Source: Woeseiaceae bacterium (GTDB lineage Bacteria; Pseudomonadota; Gammaproteobacteria; Steroidobacterales; Woeseiaceae). From it: a stretch of 64,000 nt of DNA. Shown piece after piece: positions 26,999 through 35,242 of the stretch. How positions within the stretch are numbered: the first letter of the stretch is position 1; the number at the start of each line of letters is the position of its first letter. The stretch lies in NCBI GenBank assembly GCA_028289545.1, contig JANQPG010000102.1:1-64000 (forward strand), in the 5' to 3' direction. A model generated the notes under the pieces. The model did no database searches. It saw only the letters and a list, made by a program, of their open reading frames with translations, and had not been told where the DNA came from. The position numbers were made by a program, and so were the translations under genes.

Positions 26999-27553
26999 TT
27001 AGTCTTCGAGTCTGGTTTTGAGCCACGCCTTGGAGAAACGCATCTCGCGATCGAGCGTGCTGCTGGACAAGCCCAGCACTTCTCCCATTTCTTCGTAGGT
27101 CAGCCCACCGAAATAGTGCAGCTCCAGGATTTCCGCCTTGCGGGGGTCAAGATCCGCAAGCTCGTTGAGCGCCTCGTGTAGATGCAGCACGTCCTCGCCG
27201 GTCTTCGGCGCAATCACCAGTACGTCGTCAAGCGGCAGCTTCAGCGCTCCACCGCCGCGCTTCGCCGCGGCCTTACCTTTGGCGTGGTCGACGAGCATGC
27301 GGCGCATCATGCGGGCGGCAAGCGCATAAAAATGGCTGCGGTTTTGCCAGTCGACCTTGGCGTCGACGAGATGGACAAACGCCTCGTGGACCACGGCCGT
27401 CGTTTGCAGCGTGTGATCCTTGCGCTCGCTGCTGAAAATACGCGAGGCGATCGTGTGCAGTTGCCGATACACAAGCGGTGCCAGCTCGTCGAGGCTCCGT
27501 TCGTCACCTTCAACCCATTGATGCAGCAGCTGCGTAATATCCGCTGACGCCAC
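26999..27553 (-). CDS. ECF sigma factor, TIGR02999/ECF43-like, Ser/Thr-kinase associated
   Basis: 184 residues from GTG 27553. Region 2 (about 20-95, TLQTTAVVHEAFVHLVD) and region 4 (about 120-180, LDPRKAEILELHYFGGLTYE). The pattern is that of the TIGR02999 sigma family. No anti-sigma gene is adjacent; instead a Ser/Thr kinase gene converges on it. Thr51/Thr52 lie just before region 2.2, the place where kinase-dependent ECF factors are phosphorylated. The minus-strand upstream region contains TATACT as a possible -10. Confidence 0.88.
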   Translation of the reverse strand: MASADITQLLHQWVEGDERSLDELAPLVYRQLHTIASRIFSSERKDHTLQTTAVVHEAFVHLVDAKVDWQNRSHFYALAARMMRRMLVDHAKGKAAAKRGGGALKLPLDDVLVIAPKTGEDVLHLHEALNELADLDPRKAEILELHYFGGLTYEEMGEVLGLSSSTLDREMRFSKAWLKTRLED

Positions 27554-27699
27554 CTGGAACTCCCCCCGCCTTTCCTTCAGGCATTAGACACAGTATAGCC
27601 TTGTGCGCCGCACGATTCGGCAGTGCCGTGCTTCCGTCGTCGGGCCGCTCGACGTAGAACGCTGCGGCAGCACAATCTGGTCGTGGAGTCACTCCTGAG

Positions 27700-27718
27700 G
27701 ATGCCGGAAACCGGCATC
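27700..27718 (-). terminator. Hairpin at the end of the LysR gene
   Basis: GATGCCGG and CCGGCATC form a perfect 8-base stem with a 3-base loop, overlapping the LysR stop codon by two bases. No T-tract follows on the minus strand, so termination strength is uncertain. Confidence 0.4.
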
Positions 27719-28607
27719 AAGACTGGCCGCCTGTCTCGAAGTACCGGCTCGCCTCGCCGCGAATGAGCGCCTCCTTCTGCATGATGACGTCAGTCATGAA
27801 TTCCCGTGTAACCCGCACGCGCGCAGTCGATCGCAGATCCACGTGGCTCAGCACCCAGATGCCCCAGGTCGACGGCGTTAACGGCAGGTCGAGGCGCAAG
27901 AGCTTCTTGTTTTCGTCGCCTTCATAGCACGGCATCCGTGCCAGGCCGAGTCCCGCCGCGACAGCGGCGTGCATCGTACTCAGGTTGTCGGTGCGCAGGA
28001 CAACGCGAGCGTCCGGAAAATGATCGCGCACCCATTCCGGCAGCGTACGTTCTGAACGAAACAGGATCACGTCTGCTTCGCTACCCGCTGAGCGCAGGCT
28101 CCTGCGGGTGCCGTACACGCCGTGCCGGAGCGGCAGCAGCTTGCGTCCAACCAGATAATCCGGCGGTTTTGCCGTCAGACGAATCGCAAGATCCGCTTCG
28201 CGCGCCGAGAGATCGACGAGCCCTGTGGTCGTCAGCAACTCGAGGTCGATCTGGGGATAGTGTTTTCTGAATGCCGGCAGTACCGGCGCGAGAATGCGAT
28301 TCGCAAAGTCGTAAGGTACCGTGAGCTTGAGCTCCCCTCGCAATGCCGCATCCTGCGCGTACATGGTCCGGTCGATGGTTTGTGCGTACTCCTCCATCTT
28401 GAGCGCGTTGTCGTACATGTTCTCCGCGGCCTGCGTCATGACATAGCCTTCACGCGTGCGGTCGAACAGCCGGGTGCCGAGCGCAGTCTCGAAAGCGGCA
28501 ATACGACGTGCGACGGTCGTGTGATTGACGCGCAGTAGCTTGCCGGCCGCGCTGACGGAACCGCTGCGGCAGACCGCGAGAAAGTAACGGGCATCGTCCC
28601 AGTTCAT
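27717..28607 (-). CDS. LysR-family transcriptional regulator
   Basis: 296 residues from ATG 28607 (MNWDDARYFLAVCRSGSVSA); an upstream in-frame ATG at 28646 would place the start inside the operator. Winged helix-turn-helix at 1-60 (AAGKLLRVNHTTVARRIAAF), then the periplasmic-binding-like effector domain at 90-290. Divergent from a short-chain dehydrogenase, with an ATTGC-N11-GCAAT box between them, so it very likely controls that gene and itself. Confidence 0.92.
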   Translation of the reverse strand: MNWDDARYFLAVCRSGSVSAAGKLLRVNHTTVARRIAAFETALGTRLFDRTREGYVMTQAAENMYDNALKMEEYAQTIDRTMYAQDAALRGELKLTVPYDFANRILAPVLPAFRKHYPQIDLELLTTTGLVDLSAREADLAIRLTAKPPDYLVGRKLLPLRHGVYGTRRSLRSAGSEADVILFRSERTLPEWVRDHFPDARVVLRTDNLSTMHAAVAAGLGLARMPCYEGDENKKLLRLDLPLTPSTWGIWVLSHVDLRSTARVRVTREFMTDVIMQKEALIRGEASRYFETGGQS

Positions 28608-28637
28608 CGTTTTCAGTGCTTTGGCCGGCTGTGCAAA

Positions 28638-28658
28638 ATTGCACATTTGAGAAGCAAT
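28638..28658. promoter_or_regulatory. LysR-type T-N11-A operator
   Basis: ATTGC (28638-28642) and GCAAT (28654-28658) are perfect inverse repeats with exactly 11 bases between, the LTTR-box geometry, located between the LysR and SDR genes. Confidence 0.65.
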
Positions 28659-28734
28659 TCTATCTATTTACGAGAATATCTGCACGGCCTACTGTGTCCC
28701 CACGCTTCAATCATCCACAAAGAGGACACGAGCA

Positions 28735-29463
28735 ATGAACTTCAACGACAAGACAGTATTCATTACGGGTGCAAACCGCGGCATCGGTCGCGCAACGGTA
28801 ACCGCGCTGCTCGACGCCGGCGTCCGGAAAATCTACGCCGCCGCGCGGAACCTCGACAGCCTGCCGGACTTCGGCGACTCCCGGGTCGTTCCGGTAACCG
28901 TCGATATCACCAAACCCGCAACGATCGCCGCGGCCGCCGCGGACGCGGGAGACGTCAACCTTCTGATCAACAACGCGGGCGCGGCTCACTTCGGCAGCCT
29001 GCTGGAAACGTCGCTCGACGACATACGCGCGGACGTAGACATCAACTATTACGGTACGCTCGATGTCGTGCGCGAATTCCTGCCGATACTGGAGAAAAAC
29101 AGAGATGCCGTCATCGTCAACGTGGTCACGATCGCCGCGTTCGTCAACTTCCCCGGCCTGGGCGGCTACAGCGCGTCAAAAGCCGCGCTGTTCTCCATGT
29201 CGCAGGGGCTGCGTATCGAACTGGCGCCACGCGGTATCAGCGTACACACGGTCAACCCCGGACCCATCGATACGGATATGGCAAAAGACCTGGAGATGGA
29301 CAAGACCAGCCCGGAAGAAGCCGCGCAACGCATCGTTTCAGGCCTCAAGGCTGATCAGGCGGATATCTTCCCGGATGCCGGCAGCGAGCAGATGTTCGGC
29401 CTCTGGCAGGGTCACTACCGCGACCTCGAGCAGGCCGTTTACGACATGCACCATGCGGCATAG
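28735..29463 (+). CDS. Short-chain dehydrogenase/reductase
   Basis: 242 residues with the NAD(P)-binding motif TGANRGIG at 11-18, NNAG, and the catalytic YSASK, with the Thr/Ser of VVTIAAF replacing the usual Ser before it. Substrate unknown; a classical SDR of this length reduces or oxidises a small carbonyl/alcohol. Divergent from and probably regulated by the LysR gene. A terminator follows the stop. Confidence 0.92.
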   Translation: MNFNDKTVFITGANRGIGRATVTALLDAGVRKIYAAARNLDSLPDFGDSRVVPVTVDITKPATIAAAAADAGDVNLLINNAGAAHFGSLLETSLDDIRADVDINYYGTLDVVREFLPILEKNRDAVIVNVVTIAAFVNFPGLGGYSASKAALFSMSQGLRIELAPRGISVHTVNPGPIDTDMAKDLEMDKTSPEEAAQRIVSGLKADQADIFPDAGSEQMFGLWQGHYRDLEQAVYDMHHAA

Positions 29464-29497
29464 CGGAACGCCGCCGAAACCTCACAAGCCAGTGAAC

Positions 29498-29524
29498 GGG
29501 GCCGGATTTCCGGCCCCTTTTTTT
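29498..29524 (+). terminator. Rho-independent terminator after the SDR gene
   Basis: GGGGCCGG, loop ATTT, CCGGCCCC (29498-29517), then seven T residues. Confidence 0.92.
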
Positions 29525-29555
29525 GCCTGCCCGCGGCAGAGCCGGCGCGTAAGCG

Positions 29556-30092
29556 ATGGGGGAAACCGTTAGTATTGGCCGTGTCATGGCCCAGACTCTC
29601 CAACAGCTGATGAACACGCTGCCCCAAACCGGCGCCATCGAATGGATCGGTCTGCGCCCCGGCCGGGACGAACCGATGCTGTCCGTTGGCAGCGTCAATG
29701 CGACAAACACCGACGGGCTTGAGGGCGACCGCTATTCGAAGGGCGACGGCAAGCGGCAGGTGACGCTGATACAGGCAGAACACCTTCAGGCTGTGGCCTC
29801 GATGCTCGGCAAGCAGCACGTCGAACCCGCGACTGTCCGGCGTAACATCGTCGTGCGCGGCATCAACCTGCTCGCGCTCAAGGGCAAATCGTTTCGAGCC
29901 GGTAACGCCGTGCTCGAATACACCGGGCTCTGCCACCCCTGCTCGAAGATGGAGCGCGTGCTGGGTGCCGGCGGATACAACGCCATGCGCGGGCACGGCG
30001 GGATCACGGCGCGCGTGCTGACTGACGGCAACATGGCGATCGGCGATTCCGTAACCCTGGCGGACGCTGAGCGCGCGGGGACTTCGGCGTGA
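29556..30092 (+). CDS. MOSC-domain protein
   Basis: 178 residues (Met11 at 29586 is an alternative start). The MOSC pattern is clear: LEGDRYSKGDGKRQVTLI, RRNIVVRGINL, and the conserved Cys in YTGLCHPCSKME, which in YiiM/MOSC proteins contacts sulfur or the molybdenum cofactor. It may detoxify or transfer sulfur groups; the exact substrate is unknown. Its stop overlaps the GTG of a DksA-like gene. Confidence 0.9.
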   Translation: MGETVSIGRVMAQTLQQLMNTLPQTGAIEWIGLRPGRDEPMLSVGSVNATNTDGLEGDRYSKGDGKRQVTLIQAEHLQAVASMLGKQHVEPATVRRNIVVRGINLLALKGKSFRAGNAVLEYTGLCHPCSKMERVLGAGGYNAMRGHGGITARVLTDGNMAIGDSVTLADAERAGTSA

Positions 30093-30424
30093 GCGAGCAA
30101 ACCGGGCTGACGCCGGCGCAACATAAAGAACTGCGCAACAGACTACTCGCGGAGAAGGACAGGCTTCAATCCGAGATCGAAGCCCTTGGGCAAGCGGTCG
30201 ATGAGAAAGCGGATTGTTCCGTTAGCGACCGGGCCGATGCCGCGGCGTTGCAGGAGCGCCGGCATCGGGCTGCATCGCTGAGAGCGCACCATGAGCAAAC
30301 GCTCCTGGAGATCGGCAGAGCACTGATCCGCATGAACCAGGGTCGCTACGGCATCAGCGAGGCAAGCGGCGAAGCCATTACCTACGAGCGGCTGAAAGTG
30401 CTGCCGTGGGCGCGGACCGAGTAG
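30089..30424 (+). CDS. DksA/TraR-family protein without zinc-finger cysteines
   Basis: 111 residues from GTG 30089, overlapping the MOSC stop. N-terminal coiled-coil helices with SVSDRADAAALQER correspond to the DksA tip that enters the RNA-polymerase secondary channel. The C-terminal globule GRYGISEASGEAITYERL aligns with the usual GxYGxCxxCGxxI finger, but both Cys are Ser/Ala and the later pair is absent. It could still bind polymerase independently of zinc, as P. aeruginosa DksA2 does with a single Cys. Confidence 0.82.
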   Translation: MSEQTGLTPAQHKELRNRLLAEKDRLQSEIEALGQAVDEKADCSVSDRADAAALQERRHRAASLRAHHEQTLLEIGRALIRMNQGRYGISEASGEAITYERLKVLPWARTE

Positions 30425-30441
30425 CCGCTCGCGACTTTTCT

Positions 30442-31080
30442 CTAACGTCCGGCACAGACCCCGACCAGCGGCAGCTCCATGCCGCTCGCCACCGCCGGCC
30501 GTGAACCGATGTCGGCGTGCCAGCGCTTGAGGTTCGGATAGTCGTCAAGACTCAGTGTGGTCCATTCGCTCACGCTGATCCAGGGATACGCCGCCATGTC
30601 GGCGATGGAGTAGTCGCCGGCCAGGTAAGTCCCAAGCCCCAGCCGCTCGTCGAGCAGGCGGTAGACGCGGGCCGCAACACCCACGTGATAATCCAGCGCC
30701 TGAGGCAACTTTTCGGTGGCCAGCGCACTCCAATGGTGCGCGTAGGCACTATGCGGCCCAAGCGCTGTCAGAACCACCATTAACCAGGAGAGCGTTTCGC
30801 AGCGGCTCGACCCGCCCGCGGGCAGAAATTGTCCCGACCGGTCCGCGAAGTACGTCAGTATCGCACCGGATTCGAACATCACGCGCCGCTCGCCGTTTTC
30901 CTGCCACACGGCGATGGGCACTTTGCCAAACGGGTTCAGCGCCACAATTTCGGGAGCGAATTGTTCATTCTCACGAATATTGACGTTTCGTGCGACAAAC
31001 TCGAGGCCAAGTTCCTCGAACAGGATCGACACGCGTCGCGAGTTGGGGCTGCCCCACATGTACAGCGTAATGTCATCCAT
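30442..31080 (-). CDS. Glutathione S-transferase family protein
   Basis: 212 residues. Thioredoxin-like domain 1-80 with SPNSRRVSILFEE, the cis-Pro loop NPFGKVPI and FESGAILTYFAD (Glu-Ser gamma-glutamyl contact), then an all-helical domain containing the N-capping box SIADMAAYPWI. Resembles YfcG/GstB-like bacterial enzymes; substrate unknown. Confidence 0.9.
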   Translation of the reverse strand: MDDITLYMWGSPNSRRVSILFEELGLEFVARNVNIRENEQFAPEIVALNPFGKVPIAVWQENGERRVMFESGAILTYFADRSGQFLPAGGSSRCETLSWLMVVLTALGPHSAYAHHWSALATEKLPQALDYHVGVAARVYRLLDERLGLGTYLAGDYSIADMAAYPWISVSEWTTLSLDDYPNLKRWHADIGSRPAVASGMELPLVGVCAGR

Positions 31081-31166
31081 ATCGAGCGTGTCCCACCCCG
31101 CAATGCACCTTATTGTCGCGTGTCATCATCACGCGGAGCACTACCCGAATGGGTGGATATCGACAA

Positions 31167-31184
31167 ACCACCCCTTCGGGTGGT
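31167..31184. promoter_or_regulatory. Small hairpin upstream of the TonB receptor
   Basis: ACCACCC, loop CTTC, GGGTGGT in the 222-base gap between divergent GST and receptor genes. It has no T-tract. It could be an operator or a leader structure. Nothing else is visible in the gap. Confidence 0.3.
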
Positions 31185-31302
31185 GGTGCCGCCGTGGCCA
31201 GCCGCTATCTTTAATCAACATGGCCATCGTGCAGCCAATCTGCGCGCGGCTTGCGGGGTGAGTTCGACCTGATACACATTCGTTTAGGCGAGGGGAGCAA
31301 CA

Positions 31303-34212
31303 ATGACATCTGAAACCATCTCAACACGACCACTGTTGTCAGCGGTTTCTGCGGCCGTCGCGGTGGCATGCATGGCGCCAGGCGCCGCTGTGGCGCAAAC
31401 CGACGCGGACGCGGAAGCGATCGAGGAAATCGTAATCACGGGCTCGCGTATTCGAACCGGCCGTCAGGCGGCGTCTATTCCCGTCGACACGGTATCGGCC
31501 GACGATCTCAAGCTTTCCGGATTTCAAAACGTCGAAGAAGTCCTGAACAACATGCCGCAGTTCGTGCCGGAGCGCACGGCATCCACGAACTCGACGGCCG
31601 ACCCCACCGCAACCGGCGCCGCAACGCTCAACCTCCGCGGCCTCGGCGGACAGCGCAGCCTCGTGCTCGTCAACGGCCGGCGCTATACCTTCTTCGATTC
31701 CAGTCAACGGACCGATATCAACAGCATTCCGACCTCACTCATCGAACGGGTGGAGGTCGTAACGGGCGGCGCCTCGGCCGTATACGGCTCCGATGCCGTG
31801 GGCGGCGTCGTCAACTTCATCCTCAAGGACGATTTCGAAGGCCTGGAGTTGCGAACGCAGCTCAATCAGACCACGGAAGGCGACGGCGAGATTACCGACG
31901 TCTCGATCACGATGGGCGGCAATTTTGCGGACGACAAAGGCAACGCGGTCATCGTGTTCAATTACCTCGACCGCCGTCCGATCATGACCACCGACCGGGA
32001 CTTCTCGGCCAGCGTACTGACGGACGTGACGGACAGCAACGGCAACCGCGTGCTGGGACCGGGCGGCAGCAGCTTTGTGCCGAACGGCCGTTTTCAGGGT
32101 GTACCCTCCGCGGCGGACGACATTGCGGCCGTGCCAGGCCTCGATGCCGCGCTGGCCGCGGCCGGCCTGACGGGCATCGGCAACGACGGCTTCATTCCGA
32201 GCGACGACGGCAGCACGCAGCGGCCGTTTTCCCGCCCGGGTGACCTGTTCAACTACACGCTCGACAATTTCCTGCGCGTCCCGCAGGAACGCTACGCGGT
32301 CACGACACTGCTCGACTACGACGTCAACGATAGCACCACCGTGTATTTCGAAGGGGCGTACTCGCACAACGAAACGACCACGGGATTCGCGTCGAGCTTT
32401 ATCAATCAGGCCTTCGATGTCGAGATCGACAACCCGTACATCAGCCCGGAACTCAGCGACGTGCTGCGCCTCATGGACGAGAACGGCGTTCGCGGCCCGG
32501 CCAACGACGGTCTCGTGAGCCTCACGATCAACCGCCGGCTGGTCGAACTCGGACCACGCCGCAACAAAGACACGCGCAACTCATTCCGCGCGCTATTTGG
32601 CGTCGAGGGTTCATTCTCCGACGTGGACTACAATGCTTACTACTCGTATACGCGTTCCGACAACACCCAGATCCAGACCGGTAACGCCTCCCGCTCCGCT
32701 TTCGCCGAAGGCATTCTCTCCGTGGGCGGTGCGGACCCGGTGCTGAACCCGTTCGGGCCGAATCTTTCGGCGGCGGGCGTCGAGTTTCTCGACATCGCCA
32801 CGACCAATACCGAGGAGACGGAGCTCAACGTGATCGGCGCGACCCTGAGCGGCCAGGTGTTCGAGCTTCCGGGCGGTCCGGTCGCTGCGCTGGTCGGCAC
32901 AGAGTGGCGTTCAAGTTCGGTCGATTTCCAACCGGACGAGTCGCTGCTGACGGGTGACGTTGCCGGTTTCAACGCGATTTCCCCGGCCAAAGGTGAGATC
33001 GACGTCTGGGAACTGTTCGGCGAGGTCCGACTGCCGCTCATTACCGGCGTGACCGGCGTGCAGGCTTTCGATGCAACTGTCGCCTATCGCTACTCCGACT
33101 ACGATCTGGAGCAGACCGGCGGCGTGAATACCTTCCTCGGCGGCCTCGACTGGCAGGTCAACGACAGTCTCGCATTCGGCACCCAGTTCCAGCGCGCGAT
33201 TCGCGCGCCGAGCGTCGGCGAAGCCTTCGGCGGACAGCGGCTGTTCCCGGTCAGCGCCACGGACCCTTGCGCGGTGCCCGGCGCGGAAAACGACCCAACG
33301 CTTTCAAGCCTGTGTGTCGCTTCGGGAGTGCCCGCAAACCTGGTTGGCGACCCGAGCATCCAGCCGAACACGGAGATCCCGGGATTGTTCGGCGGTAACC
33401 CGAACCTGAACGAAGAGGAATCCGACACCTTTACGCTCAGTGCGATCATTACGCCCGAAGCGCTACCCAATCTGCGCGTTTCGATCGACTACTTCAATAT
33501 CGAAATCGACGACACGATCGGCGTGTCCGGAGGCTCCGTCAGCAACGTGCTCGATCTGTGCTTCAACCAGATTCAGGACCTGAGCAGCGGCGCCTGCCAG
33601 GCCGCGGGCCGCAACAGCACAACGGGTGTGATCGACACGCAGAATCCGGTTGGCGTCATCACGGCAAACGTCGGTCAGCTGGAAACGTCGGGGATCGATC
33701 TCATGGTGTCCTACGCCTGGGATTTAGGCTTCGGCCTGGGTAATAACGCCAGCGAATTGAGCGTACTGTTCAACGCAACGTTTCTCGACAAGCTGGATCT
33801 CACACCGATTGCCGGGCTCGACACGGTGAACGAATGTGCGGGCGCTTATGGTCGCACCTGCGGTGAACCCAAAGCGGAAGTCAAAACCAACACGATGATC
33901 AACTGGACCTCGGGGCCGCTGACGCTCGGCCTGCGTTATCGCTGGGCCGAGGAAACCCGCCTCGACGAAGTCGTATTCGGGCAGCGAACGCCGGATTCGG
34001 TGGCATCGCTCGATATCGGCGGTGACGGTTACGTCGATCTTTCGTTCAACTATGACGTGTCCGAGGGTGTCGCAATCTGGGGCGGGATCATCAACGCCTT
34101 CGACGAGGATCCGCCGCTGCTCGGCCGCCGTCAGGTTCGCGCCAACACGAGTCCCGACACGTTCAGCCCGACCGGCGCGGAGTTCTTCCTCGGCGGGTCG
34201 GTTAAATTCTGA
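31303..34212 (+). CDS. TonB-dependent outer-membrane receptor (peptide-type locus)
   Basis: 969 residues. Signal peptide to about residue 30 (AAVAQ), TonB-box-like EEIVITGSRI, plug with LVLVNGRRY and ASAVYGSDAVGGVVNFIL, then a 22-strand-type barrel with large extracellular loops ending FFLGGSVKF. Cys pairs occur in the barrel loops. It is followed by a methyltransferase gene 10 bases downstream and a peptide-binding lipoprotein gene, so the ligand may be a peptide or peptide-like compound (inference). Confidence 0.92.
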   Translation: MTSETISTRPLLSAVSAAVAVACMAPGAAVAQTDADAEAIEEIVITGSRIRTGRQAASIPVDTVSADDLKLSGFQNVEEVLNNMPQFVPERTASTNSTADPTATGAATLNLRGLGGQRSLVLVNGRRYTFFDSSQRTDINSIPTSLIERVEVVTGGASAVYGSDAVGGVVNFILKDDFEGLELRTQLNQTTEGDGEITDVSITMGGNFADDKGNAVIVFNYLDRRPIMTTDRDFSASVLTDVTDSNGNRVLGPGGSSFVPNGRFQGVPSAADDIAAVPGLDAALAAAGLTGIGNDGFIPSDDGSTQRPFSRPGDLFNYTLDNFLRVPQERYAVTTLLDYDVNDSTTVYFEGAYSHNETTTGFASSFINQAFDVEIDNPYISPELSDVLRLMDENGVRGPANDGLVSLTINRRLVELGPRRNKDTRNSFRALFGVEGSFSDVDYNAYYSYTRSDNTQIQTGNASRSAFAEGILSVGGADPVLNPFGPNLSAAGVEFLDIATTNTEETELNVIGATLSGQVFELPGGPVAALVGTEWRSSSVDFQPDESLLTGDVAGFNAISPAKGEIDVWELFGEVRLPLITGVTGVQAFDATVAYRYSDYDLEQTGGVNTFLGGLDWQVNDSLAFGTQFQRAIRAPSVGEAFGGQRLFPVSATDPCAVPGAENDPTLSSLCVASGVPANLVGDPSIQPNTEIPGLFGGNPNLNEEESDTFTLSAIITPEALPNLRVSIDYFNIEIDDTIGVSGGSVSNVLDLCFNQIQDLSSGACQAAGRNSTTGVIDTQNPVGVITANVGQLETSGIDLMVSYAWDLGFGLGNNASELSVLFNATFLDKLDLTPIAGLDTVNECAGAYGRTCGEPKAEVKTNTMINWTSGPLTLGLRYRWAEETRLDEVVFGQRTPDSVASLDIGGDGYVDLSFNYDVSEGVAIWGGIINAFDEDPPLLGRRQVRANTSPDTFSPTGAEFFLGGSVKF

Positions 34213-34222
34213 CCGGCGGAGT

Positions 34223-35242
34223 ATGCGCGGGGAGTACGAAGCGTATTGGGAGTGGAGCGTCTTCTGGCGCTCCGACCAGTTGCAGTCCTGCACCGCTGAA
34301 GCCGGTCAGGATACCGCCGATTCGGTAGCCGCCACCTGGCGCGTGTTCTTCGACACGCTGCCGGAGGCGGCTCACATCCTGGACCTCGCCACCGGTAACG
34401 GTGTGCTCGCGGCGCAGGCGGCGGACGTGTCCCAATCCGGCGCCAAACGCTTTGAGATTCACGGTGTGGATGCCGCCGACATCGACCCCGCCCGTTTCGT
34501 GCCGTCCGTCGCGAGCAAACTAGACAAGGTCGAATTTCATCCGCAAACCCGACTCGAACACCTGCCGTTCATGGACCGGGAGTTCGATGCGGTCGTCAGC
34601 CAGTACGGTATCGAATACTCCGACCGGTCACGCAGCCTTGCGGAGTCGATCCGCGTTCTGAAGCCGGGCGGGCAATACCGGTTTCTGGTCCATGCCGCCG
34701 ACAGCGTACTGGCGAAGCGATGCGCGCTGCAGCACCGGCAGGCGAGAACAATGCTGGAGAGCGGCCTGTTTCCGGCACAGGAGCGCATGCTGCGCCACAT
34801 TCTTGTTGCCGAGAACGGTAATGCGCCCGCCGAAATGGCCGCGGCCCAGCAGTCGATCGGCGAAGTCGGCACACTCGTTGCGAAGCTCGACGCGGATTTC
34901 GCCGCGGATGAAGATCGCAGTCTTGTGGACCGGGTGCTGGCTGCGGTACGTGGCTTGCCGGAGCTGCGCAAGCACAACGATCCGGGTACGCTGCTCGATA
35001 TGGCCGACAACGTTCGCACCTTGCTCGATGCACAGTCTCGACGCCTGAACGCAATGCGAGAGGCGGCCCTGTCCGAGCGGCAGGCCCACGAGATGCTTGC
35101 CGAACTTAAGGACTTGAGCGGCGGCGACGTACAGATCGAGGCGGCGACCAGCGGCGAATCGGAGCACCGCATCGGATTCTGGATCGCCGGTGAAAAGCGG
35201 CCGGAGAGAGGCTTGTCGCCTCGACGAGAAGGGACCACATGA
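34223..35242 (+). CDS. Class I SAM-dependent methyltransferase
   Basis: 339 residues from ATG 34223; the frame is open back to 34022, inside the receptor gene. Motif I ILDLATGNGVLA, an acidic residue after strand 2 (HGVDAAD), EFDAVVSQYGIEYSD and a VLKPGGQYRF post-motif III identify the fold. A C-terminal helical region of about 170 residues is extra. Wedged between a TonB receptor and an ABC binding protein, with ATGA overlap to the latter. Substrate unknown. Confidence 0.85.
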   Translation: MRGEYEAYWEWSVFWRSDQLQSCTAEAGQDTADSVAATWRVFFDTLPEAAHILDLATGNGVLAAQAADVSQSGAKRFEIHGVDAADIDPARFVPSVASKLDKVEFHPQTRLEHLPFMDREFDAVVSQYGIEYSDRSRSLAESIRVLKPGGQYRFLVHAADSVLAKRCALQHRQARTMLESGLFPAQERMLRHILVAENGNAPAEMAAAQQSIGEVGTLVAKLDADFAADEDRSLVDRVLAAVRGLPELRKHNDPGTLLDMADNVRTLLDAQSRRLNAMREAALSERQAHEMLAELKDLSGGDVQIEAATSGESEHRIGFWIAGEKRPERGLSPRREGTT

